Positions 52,956-59,453 of a DNA stretch of 64,000 nucleotides are shown in pieces (within the stretch, counting starts at the first letter, position 1; each line of letters opens with the position of its first letter). The DNA comes from QYQD01 sp040754095 (GTDB lineage: Bacteria; Desulfobacterota; QYQD01), in contig JBFMFO010000009.1 of NCBI GenBank assembly GCA_040754095.1, positions 1 through 64,000 of the forward strand, written 5' to 3'. The notes under the pieces are model-generated. The model saw only the letters and a list, made by a program, of their open reading frames with translations, was not told the DNA's origin and did no database searches. Made by a program: the position numbers and the translations under genes.

Positions 52956-53474
52956 ATGAAAAGCTGCCGCCATTTCCAGAATGACGCCATTTTGAGGCAC
53001 TATGGTGAGCTCCCTGCGGGTGAGGAGAAGAAGCTCACTGAGCACCTGGCCCGTTGCGAGGCTTGTTCAACTTATGTCCGGGACATGGAAAAGATGCTGG
53101 CCCTTACAACCAAGGGGAGGGATGTGGCCGCGCCTTCATCTGTGTTTTGGCAGGCTTACCAGGCCGGAATTAGAGAGAGGATAGATGAAGAAACAAAACT
53201 CTGCTGGTGGTCGAAGATCCGCCTGGGTGGAAAAGTTCCAGCCCTGGCCGCCGTCTTTTCAGTCCTTCTGTTTCTGGGGGTCTGGTTTTTATATCCAGGA
53301 GACAGGGCGGAAAAGCCTAAGATGTACGATCTGCCTGTGAGTGCGGAAGAAGCGCATCTGGTTGAGCATCTGGATATGCTCCAGGAGTATGATTTGATAA
53401 AAGACCTGGATGCTATTGAACAGATACAGGATACCTCAGAACGGCCTGTACCGCGGATTTATGTCCATGTCTAG
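52956..53474 (+). CDS. Anti-sigma factor with zinc-finger (zf-HC2) domain
   Basis: A 172-residue membrane protein. The N-terminal HxxxCxxC motif is in EHLARCEACSTYV, typical of ZAS anti-sigma factors. One membrane helix lies at about 93-112 (ALAAVFSVLLFLGVWFLYPG), and a short periplasmic tail follows. It would hold the adjacent ECF sigma factor inactive until a signal is received. It starts directly after the sigma stop codon, and its end overlaps the DUF3106 gene. Confidence 0.9.
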   Translation: MKSCRHFQNDAILRHYGELPAGEEKKLTEHLARCEACSTYVRDMEKMLALTTKGRDVAAPSSVFWQAYQAGIRERIDEETKLCWWSKIRLGGKVPALAAVFSVLLFLGVWFLYPGDRAEKPKMYDLPVSAEEAHLVEHLDMLQEYDLIKDLDAIEQIQDTSERPVPRIYVHV

Positions 53475-54042
53475 GATTATATTTTTCCTGAGTATATGCA
53501 TTATGTTTTTTGCCGCTTCTGCCCTGAGGGCGCTGGCGGAAGTTCGCCCCGGCGAATCCGGCGAATCTGCCTGGGGCACGACCGGAGGCATGAACGTACT
53601 TATTCTGGCCGATAATATGGCAGAGACTGTGGAGCGGACGGAAGGGGAGGCAAACTGGCAGAGATGGCAAAGGCTTTCTCCGGAGGAACGTGCCCGTTTG
53701 AAAGAAAGATACGGGGAGTATCAAAAACTTCCAACAGAGGAAAAGGAAAGATTGCGGCGGAATTTTGAGCGGTTTCGCAGTCTCTCTCCAGAAGAGAAAG
53801 AGCGTTTGAGGGAACGCCATCGCCTCTGGCAATCCCTGCCGCCGGAGGAAAAGCGTTCTTTACGCCGGCATCGGAGGTGGCAGGAGGGCCGCCCTTCGTC
53901 TTCTAAAGACCGGGAAGGGCCGGATAAGAGACAGTTCAGCGGCCCGTCCAAATGGCAAGGTTCATCCCCTGGCGAGAGGAGAGGTTTTTCCCATGATAGG
54001 CAGAATAGGGATGTTATGCGTTCGAGAGGCCACAGGAGGTGA
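53461..54042 (+). CDS. DUF3106-type exported protein with PEE repeats
   Basis: A protein of about 193 residues. Start candidates are ATG 53461 and 53467, both overlapping the anti-sigma gene. A signal peptide (SRIIFFLSICIMFFAASALR) ends near ALAEV. The middle has three to four repeats of about 20 residues (RLSPEERARLKERYGEYQ, KLPTEEKERLRRNFERFR, SLSPEEKERLRERHRLWQ, SLPPEEKRSLRRHRRW), the DUF3106 pattern. The C-terminus is basic and disordered. It belongs to the ECF sigma/anti-sigma operon and is possibly a periplasmic sensor or target. The function is not known. Confidence 0.75.
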   Translation: MSMSRIIFFLSICIMFFAASALRALAEVRPGESGESAWGTTGGMNVLILADNMAETVERTEGEANWQRWQRLSPEERARLKERYGEYQKLPTEEKERLRRNFERFRSLSPEEKERLRERHRLWQSLPPEEKRSLRRHRRWQEGRPSSSKDREGPDKRQFSGPSKWQGSSPGERRGFSHDRQNRDVMRSRGHRR

Positions 54043-54384
54043 CGGCTTCTTCCCCTTCTTCAACCCACAACTCGCAGCGAATATTTTCCGGACGCTCCTC
54101 ATTCTTGGGAATCCTTCGTTCCTTCGCTTCATGGCTTCCGCAGTGACCCTATCGGGGTTCGCAGGCGGGGAACACTTGCCCCTTCCCGCCTCAAGGGCGG
54201 GTTTTCCCCTTCCTGCTCACCCTCGATGGGGTTCCCCCTGCTCCAGCAAATTTCGCTCAGGAACATCGGATTCCATAAAAGACCGGGAAATTACCCGGAA
54301 ATATTTTGGCTTGATTTATCGGTGGTCATCTGTGGTATAATCCATACCGTGTAGAAAACAAGAACAAAAGGTACAGGAAGACAG
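54043..54384. other. Non-coding stretch before the AAA+ gene
   Basis: No gene is convincing in this 342-bp space, although a frame at 53993-54340 is open. Short inverse pairs such as CCCGCCTC/AAGGGCGGG near 54188 suggest a dispersed repeat. A TATAAT at about 54335-54340, some 45 bp before the AAA+ start, is a plausible -10 box; TTGATT at 54310 lies a little too far upstream for an ideal -35. Confidence 0.4.
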
Positions 54385-55359
54385 ATGAATGTAACGATTC
54401 TCGGTCATCCAGCTTATGTTTCCCGTCTGATGAGATTTTTTGAGGTTATCGGGGCCAGCGACGGGTCATTGCTGCTTGCCGGACCATTTGGTTGCGGCAA
54501 GGAGGTCTGGCTTGATTACGTGATTGCCAATAGTAAACGGAGTCAGCAGGCCATCATAAAGGTCAACTGCGCCGAACTGGCCGAATCCGATGCTACGCGG
54601 GAGATATTTGCGGATACTGCCGAGAGTCTGCTTGGCCGGGCGCATGGAGGCACACTGGTATTGGATGAAGTCCAATATCTGTCTGTATCCACACAGGCAA
54701 GTCTGGGCAAATTTTTAGAAGAACGGAAGGTGTCGGATCGGCGTACGGGAGAATCACGTTTTATTGATACACGCATAATGGCTATGGCTACAGACAGGAA
54801 TACCTTGGCGTCTATGCTTACATATCGTTTTACCTATCGGGTGAGCATCCCTCCCCTGGCCGGGCGGAAAGAGGATATCCCATATTTATTAAAAGGGCTT
54901 TTACGGGATACATCCATACGCTATATGCGCTATATCGCCCTGTTAAAATTATTTTACAACCGTTGGGGTGGAAATGTAAGGGAGTTAAAAAGTTATCTTG
55001 CCCAGACTATGGCCTATTACCAGTCCACTGCGGCAGAAAAATTCCATGCCGCAGGCCTCTGGGGTGAGGGTTCTACCCGCTACTTCCAGGATGTTTTTGC
55101 CGAGGAGACCTGGTACTATGATTACAATTTTGAAGAGGACTTCCGGAGATATTTTTCAGAGATACTTACCAGGACGACCTTCCGCGAGGAAATCATAAAT
55201 GAGGGGCTGGTGGTGCCTTTAGAGAAAAAAGACTCAAGTTATCTTGCGCTGAATATCTGGGAGGAGGATTTTGAAGAAAAGGCCTGGCGTATTTATCGCA
55301 AATTTGCAGACTATCTGGAGAAATACAAGGCCGGTGTAATTAAAGACACCGGACTATGA
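54385..55359 (+). CDS. Enhancer-binding-protein-like AAA+ ATPase lacking the GAFTGA loop
   Basis: A 324-residue protein whose first 220 residues follow the sigma-54 activator AAA+ fold. Walker A is GPFGCGKEVWLDYVI and Walker B is GGTLVLDEVQYLS. Arginine-containing RFTYRVSIPPLAGRKEDIPY and RWGGNVRELKSYL correspond to the later motifs. Between AELAESDATREIF and GRAHGGTLVLDE, where activators carry GAFTGA, only about nine residues remain. No receiver or helix-turn-helix is present. The last 100 residues are rich in aromatic and acidic residues and match nothing I know. It is unlikely to activate sigma-54 directly; it might be an adaptor or a repurposed ATPase. It is followed by a terminator. Confidence 0.78.
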   Translation: MNVTILGHPAYVSRLMRFFEVIGASDGSLLLAGPFGCGKEVWLDYVIANSKRSQQAIIKVNCAELAESDATREIFADTAESLLGRAHGGTLVLDEVQYLSVSTQASLGKFLEERKVSDRRTGESRFIDTRIMAMATDRNTLASMLTYRFTYRVSIPPLAGRKEDIPYLLKGLLRDTSIRYMRYIALLKLFYNRWGGNVRELKSYLAQTMAYYQSTAAEKFHAAGLWGEGSTRYFQDVFAEETWYYDYNFEEDFRRYFSEILTRTTFREEIINEGLVVPLEKKDSSYLALNIWEEDFEEKAWRIYRKFADYLEKYKAGVIKDTGL

Positions 55360-55398
55360 TATGGCAGGGGAGAAAATTTTTCCGAGTACCGCGCTTAC

Positions 55399-55418
55399 AG
55401 TGGAATCTTTTTTCCACT
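55399..55418. promoter_or_regulatory. Palindrome AGTGGAA-N6-TTCCACT, candidate enhancer
   Basis: AGTGGAA-TCTTTT-TTCCACT repeats the half-sites and 6-bp spacing of 44477-44500. The -24 box at 55533 lies about 125 bp downstream of its centre. An additional half-site, GTGGAAA, follows at 55424. Confidence 0.68.
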
Positions 55419-55424
55419 TTGGGT

Positions 55425-55466
55425 GGAAATGAAATTCACGAAGTGTGAATTTCATTTCCGTTTTTT
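55425..55466 (+). terminator. Strong Rho-independent terminator of the AAA+ gene
   Basis: GGAAATGAAATTCAC (55425-55439) pairs perfectly with GTGAATTTCATTTCC (55445-55459) around a 5-base loop. Six T follow after one G. It separates the AAA+ gene from the PilZ gene and lies between the enhancer palindrome and its promoter. Confidence 0.85.
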
Positions 55467-55531
55467 ATTATCTACTCAAGAAATATTCGTAATCTCAAGG
55501 GGATTATTGCAGTAAAAAGTTAAATCATATC

Positions 55532-55547
55532 TGGCATTGAAATTGCT
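55532..55547 (+). promoter_or_regulatory. Sigma-54 promoter of the PilZ gene
   Basis: TGGCATTGAAATTGCT matches TGGCAY-N5-TTGCW with GG-N10-GC spacing. The start of transcription should be near 55558. This rules out the longer frame beginning at 55547 and places the start codon at 55577 behind GAGGAGG. Confidence 0.78.
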
Positions 55548-55576
55548 TGTCCAAAAGGTCGTCGAGGAGGTCGGCT

Positions 55577-56053
55577 ATGCAGAGAAAAGATGTGAGCGAA
55601 AGACGCTGTAATGAAAGAGTTCTTCTCTCCGTGCCGCAGGAGTTAGGCGTAGAAAAAGCAAAAAATGTTTACCTGGTGGGTCTCTCTGTCCATGGGGCGG
55701 AGATAGCCTGTCTGGAAGAGCCCCGGTGGGATGGAGCCTTACAGTTTTGCCTCCAGTTGCCGGAAGGCATGCATACCCTTTCTATTACGGGCGAGGTAGT
55801 CTGGCAGAGAAAGGAAAGGGCCTGGCATGCCGGAATTAGATTTGTTTCTCTCTCTGAAATGGACAGACAAATACTTGAGGCTTACGTAGATTATTTAAGA
55901 CGGGAAAATGTACTTTTGGAGGCCCGCAAGACCATCAACATGCACCTGGGGACATTTATCAGAAATTTTGAACGGCTTCTTGAGCTTAAGGATTTATGGG
56001 GAGGCATAAGTAAAATCCCGGATCAGGAACCAAGACCCAGGTATCTGCATTAG
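55577..56053 (+). CDS. PilZ-domain protein
   Basis: A 158-residue protein. The start is ATG 55577, preceded by CGAGGAGGTCGGCT and lying 19 bp after the predicted sigma-54 transcription start. Residues about 8-110 form a PilZ barrel: an arginine cluster (SERRCNERVLLSVPQE), the hydrophobic-GLSVHGAEI turn in place of (D/N)xSxxG, and ITGEVVWQRKERAWHAGIRF. A C-terminal helix follows. The binding of cyclic di-GMP is plausible but the first Asp/Asn of the second motif is Gly, so affinity is uncertain. Control by the same element as the PEP-CTERM gene suggests a role in surface behaviour. Confidence 0.8.
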   Translation: MQRKDVSERRCNERVLLSVPQELGVEKAKNVYLVGLSVHGAEIACLEEPRWDGALQFCLQLPEGMHTLSITGEVVWQRKERAWHAGIRFVSLSEMDRQILEAYVDYLRRENVLLEARKTINMHLGTFIRNFERLLELKDLWGGISKIPDQEPRPRYLH

Positions 56054-56159
56054 AGACATAGCCGTTATCAGGCAGCCTTCTTTATGTTATTGCTTTTTGG
56101 GAAGCCAAGAGTCGGCATACAAAACTTAGAAGATAAAGAAAGATGGTTTCGTAACAAGT

Positions 56160-56280
56160 CGAATTTTCTCGTTTTTCGTCATTCCGGCGAAAGCCGGAAT
56201 CCAGTATTTTCAATTAGTTAAATGCTTTCTGGACCCCGGTTTTCATCGGGGTGACGACTTTTGCAAGAGGCTCATAATAA
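56160..56280. repeat. Dispersed CATTCCGGCGAAAGCCGGAATCC-type repeat
   Basis: TCATTCCGGCGAAAGCCGGA and later GGACCCCGGTTTTCATCGGG form the two hairpins of a repeat common in proteobacterial intergenic regions. It fills part of the 497-bp space between the PilZ gene and ndk. The remaining 270 bp before ndk has a TTGACA hexamer at about 56483 that may be a -35 box, without a good -10. Confidence 0.7.
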
Positions 56281-56549
56281 AAGAAAAAATATCAGTGATG
56301 ATCAGCGTAGATCGGCGGCTGAGTAGTTACAAATAAAGAAGTTATAGATTATCACTTGTCCCCACGTCCCCACATTATCCCATTTTTGAAGTTTTTTCCT
56401 GAGGACTACCCCTGAAACAACCCTTTGAGAGGCGCCAAACCGGTATACACAGAAAGGGCGGTGGATTTAGGATGCGTCGCCGGTTGACAGGCTGTATATT
56501 TTCTGGTAGGTCGTAAGGTCAATTTCTCAAAGGAGGCAGTGCTGATAAT

Positions 56550-56969
56550 ATGGAACGAACACTATCTATCATCAAACCTGACGGCGTTTCAAAAAGACTT
56601 ATCGGTGAGGTCATAAAGCGTTTTGAGAAAAACGACCTCCGTGTTGCGGCTATGAAGATGGTGCATCTGAGTAAGAAGGAGGCCGAGGGTTTTTATGCGG
56701 TGCATCGGGAGAGACCATTTTTTGACAGTTTGACGGGCTTCATGTCCTCAGGGCCGATCGTGGTCATGGTCCTGGAGGGAAGGGGGGCTATAAAGAAAAA
56801 TCGGGACCTGATGGGCGCTACCAATTACAAAGAGGCCAAACCCGGGACTATCCGGCATGAGTTTGCCTCGAATATAGAGCAAAATATAGTGCACGGGTCT
56901 GACAGCCCGGAGACGGCGGCTACCGAGATCGCCTATTTTTTTAATGCCCTGGAGATATTTGATTATTAG
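56550..56969 (+). CDS. ndk: Nucleoside diphosphate kinase
   Basis: A 139-residue enzyme that equilibrates NTP pools. The start MERTLSIIKPDGVSKRLIGE is typical. The phospho-histidine is His115 in NIEQNIVHGSDSPETAATEI. RPFFDSLTGFMSSGPIVVMV and GATNYKEAKPGTIRHEFA complete the family. AAAGGAGG lies 13 bases before the ATG, a slightly long spacing. It is transcribed alone. Confidence 0.97.
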   Translation: MERTLSIIKPDGVSKRLIGEVIKRFEKNDLRVAAMKMVHLSKKEAEGFYAVHRERPFFDSLTGFMSSGPIVVMVLEGRGAIKKNRDLMGATNYKEAKPGTIRHEFASNIEQNIVHGSDSPETAATEIAYFFNALEIFDY

Positions 56970-57000
56970 CAGAAAAGACGACTTCGTAAAAAATCCAAAA

Positions 57001-57100
57001 TATCACGCAAGGCCGCCAAGTACGCTAAGTTTTTTTGGATAAACAATATATTGTCTTCGCGGTCTTTGCGCCTTTGCGTGAGAAATCGACTTTTTGCGGG
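57001..57100. repeat. Short copy of the 15209-15417 repeat
   Basis: ATCACGCAAGGCCGCCAAGT and GCGCCTTTGCGTGAGAAATC are inverse arms like those at 15209-15417 with a shorter core. It occupies the space between ndk and thiL and explains an apparent 22-residue N-terminal extension of thiL as non-coding. Confidence 0.75.
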
Positions 57101-57116
57101 TTCATCAGAAAAGAAA

Positions 57117-58160
57117 ATGGCAAGATTGAAATCATACCCTACCGGGGCCGATCTAAAGGCCATAGGTGAACAAGGGCTCTTATCTATTCTAAGGAAGAAC
57201 TTTTCCCGTGTGGAGAGACCGGATATCCTGCGCGGTATCGGCGAGGACTGTGCCGTAATCCCCATGAGCCGCACCCGGCATCTGTTGGTGACCACAGATA
57301 CGCTGGTTGAAGGCATCCATTTTCGCCTGGACTATACCACGCCCTATCTCCTGGGTAAGAAGGCTATGGCCGTTAATTTAAGCGACGTGGCCTCGATGGG
57401 AGGGGCGCCTACCCATGCCTTTTTAAACCTGGCACTGCCTGAAGAGCTGCCTGTATCCTTTGTGCGCCAATTAATTCAGGGCATCAATTTTTGGTGTCGG
57501 CGTTATAGCGTGCCCATTATCGGCGGAGATACGGTCTCCTGCCCCTATGGAGTTGTGCTCACTATAACCGTACTGGGTGAAGGACATAAGGGGGAAATTG
57601 CCTTACGGTCCGGGGCCAGGGAGGGAGACCTTATCTTTGTTTCCGGTTATCTGGGTGATGCAGCGGCCGGACTGGCCTTGCTGGCAGGAAAGCGTAAGCC
57701 GGATCCGGCCTACCGGAGACTTGTTAGGGCACAACTGGATCCCATACCACAACTGGAATTGGGAAGATACCTGGCCGGCCATAAGCTGGCCTCGGCCATG
57801 ATCGATCTCTCGGATGGTCTGGCTACCGACCTGGCGCATATTGCCGAAGAGAGCGGTGTGGCCGCAGAAATTGACTACGGGAACCTCCCGATTTCTGTTG
57901 CCTGCTGCAAGCTGGCCAAAGAATCCGGCGCTTTTGCACGGGCCTGGGCCCTTTTTGGAGGGGAGGATTATGGTATTTTATTTACAGTTTCACCGGATAA
58001 TGCCGAAAAGATAAAAAAAGAAGTGAAATCCTTGACCGGGGCAGGCCCGTTCTGTGTGGGTAAGATAGTCAAGGGAAGGGGCGTTTTTTTGTGGGAAGGC
58101 GGATATAAAAAAGATATCACCCATAAAGGGTACGATCATTTCGCAAAAAAGCAATCTTGA
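57117..58160 (+). CDS. thiL: Thiamine-monophosphate kinase
   Basis: A 347-residue ATP-dependent kinase making thiamine diphosphate. The start is ATG 57117; the longer frame reaches into a dispersed repeat. Family motifs are GIGEDCAVIPMSRTRHLLVT, DTLVEGIHFR, AVNLSDVASMGGAPTHAFLN, IIGGDTVSCP, MIDLSDGLATDLAHI and LFGGEDYGILFTV. All metal-binding aspartates are present. The next gene starts 15 bp downstream, so they probably share a transcript. Confidence 0.95.
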   Translation: MARLKSYPTGADLKAIGEQGLLSILRKNFSRVERPDILRGIGEDCAVIPMSRTRHLLVTTDTLVEGIHFRLDYTTPYLLGKKAMAVNLSDVASMGGAPTHAFLNLALPEELPVSFVRQLIQGINFWCRRYSVPIIGGDTVSCPYGVVLTITVLGEGHKGEIALRSGAREGDLIFVSGYLGDAAAGLALLAGKRKPDPAYRRLVRAQLDPIPQLELGRYLAGHKLASAMIDLSDGLATDLAHIAEESGVAAEIDYGNLPISVACCKLAKESGAFARAWALFGGEDYGILFTVSPDNAEKIKKEVKSLTGAGPFCVGKIVKGRGVFLWEGGYKKDITHKGYDHFAKKQS

Positions 58161-58175
58161 AAGGAGGGATCCGGG

Positions 58176-59156
58176 TTGGCTAATACCAGATTTAATCTTT
58201 CCACCATAGCAATTTCTTTGGGTCTTTTCATTGTAGCGGTATTTTTCTTAATCTTTATCACCGGCCAGTCTCCGGTCCGAACTGTGGGTGTTGTGCCCAT
58301 TTTTGAATTGCCCGCCGGTCTAACCTTCTGTGGTGAAACGGTCCCTCTTGAAAGGCAGGATGTCCGGGAGATGCTGGACCGGGAATTTGTAATTTCCGTT
58401 TATGACCATGCCCAGGTCATCATGTGGATGAAGCGCGCCAATCGGTACTTTCCTTATATCGAGAAAAGGCTCAAAGAACGGAATATGCCGGATGACCTCA
58501 AATATGTAGTCGTAGTCGAAAGTGCGCTGAAAACCTATGCCTTCTCCGGAGCAGGGGCGGCCGGCCCATGGCAATTTATGGAAAAGACCGCAAAACGTTA
58601 TAAACTGAGGGTCGATGACTGGATTGACGAACGGTTGGATTTTGAGCGGGCTACCGAAGCTGCCCTGGATTATTTCGGAGATCTTTACCAACAGTTTGGC
58701 AGCTGGACTGTGGCCATAGCAGCATATAATTGCGGCGAAGACCGGATGAATAGGGACATTACCGGGCAGAAGGTTAATAACTTTTACGATATTAACCTGC
58801 CCCTGGAGACAGAGCGGTATATCTTCCGGGGATTGGCCGCAAAGATAATTCTTAGTACCCCTGAACTCTATGGTTATAACGTGCCCGAGAAGAGTCTCTA
58901 CCCCCCTCTGGAACATGATCGTCTTGATTTTAAGGCGTCAGGCGAGGTGCATCTACGTAACATAGCCTCTGCATGCGGTACGACCTTCAAGGCCATCAAG
59001 GAGATAAACCCGCAAATAAGGAACGGCTCTATCCCTGCGGGATGCTATGCCCTGAATGTGCCCAAGGGGACGGCGGAACAGTTTAAGACTAATTTTGCAA
59101 GCGCCTTGCCCCGGGATAAGATTTTGATTTGCGATAAGAAGGCCCGGGATAAGTGA
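58176..59156 (+). CDS. Membrane-anchored lytic transglycosylase (MltD/SLT type)
   Basis: A 326-residue protein starting at TTG 58176 behind AAAGGAGGGATCC. There is one N-terminal membrane helix (about 9-29). The SLT domain at about 95-225 has the catalytic glutamate in VVVVESALKTYAFSGAGAAG, PWQFMEKTAKRYKL and AIAAYNCGEDRMN. A C-terminal LysM-like part follows (EVHLRNIASACGTTFKAIKE, CYALNVPKGT). It cleaves peptidoglycan with formation of 1,6-anhydro ends. It is likely co-transcribed with thiL. Confidence 0.9.
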   Translation: MANTRFNLSTIAISLGLFIVAVFFLIFITGQSPVRTVGVVPIFELPAGLTFCGETVPLERQDVREMLDREFVISVYDHAQVIMWMKRANRYFPYIEKRLKERNMPDDLKYVVVVESALKTYAFSGAGAAGPWQFMEKTAKRYKLRVDDWIDERLDFERATEAALDYFGDLYQQFGSWTVAIAAYNCGEDRMNRDITGQKVNNFYDINLPLETERYIFRGLAAKIILSTPELYGYNVPEKSLYPPLEHDRLDFKASGEVHLRNIASACGTTFKAIKEINPQIRNGSIPAGCYALNVPKGTAEQFKTNFASALPRDKILICDKKARDK

Positions 59157-59209
59157 AGCTTATCGACGAGCTTGGCTGCTCTCCATACTACCGGTCGAAG
59201 ATGTCCGCC

Positions 59210-59452
59210 TCAGGCGGATGCGAGTCTTCGACGCATGCGGGTAACCAGCAGGTGGGCGAGCCGTGTGGTTTCCGGGAGGCGATAGCGGGTTGTGCAGGCC
59301 AGGGTAAGCCTTATGGCCGTGTCCACGTCGATCTTATGCCCGGGTGAGACAAAGACAGGTTTGACGCCGTCTCTGGTTCGTAATACCTCTTCCTGAAGTC
59401 TTATTGCCTCTTTGGGCGACACATCCCATGGGTGGAGGTTATGTATTTTCAT
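59210..59452 (-). pseudogene. nfi: Endonuclease V remnant with in-frame internal deletion
   Basis: An 80-codon frame directly after the ribonucleotide reductase stop. It begins MKIHNLHPWDVSPKEAIRLQ, the usual N-terminus of endonuclease V, and then jumps to LRTRDGVKPVFVSPGHKIDV with TRYRLPETTRLAHLLVT, the usual C-terminus. About 130-150 central residues of a normal protein of about 220, including the catalytic DVSY and later acidic motifs, are missing. The frame is preserved across the junction. It can hardly have deoxyinosine endonuclease activity. An assembly artefact is possible but would have to be in frame by chance. Confidence 0.75.
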
Positions 59453-59453
59453 C

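Noticed and set aside
53993..54340. Open frame of 115 codons after the DUF3106 gene
   Set aside because: It starts inside the DUF3106 gene in another frame and continues through repeat-like, proline/serine-rich translation without any family features.
57051..57116. N-terminal extension of thiL by 22 residues
   Set aside because: It is translation of a dispersed repeat; the conserved protein begins at ATG 57117.
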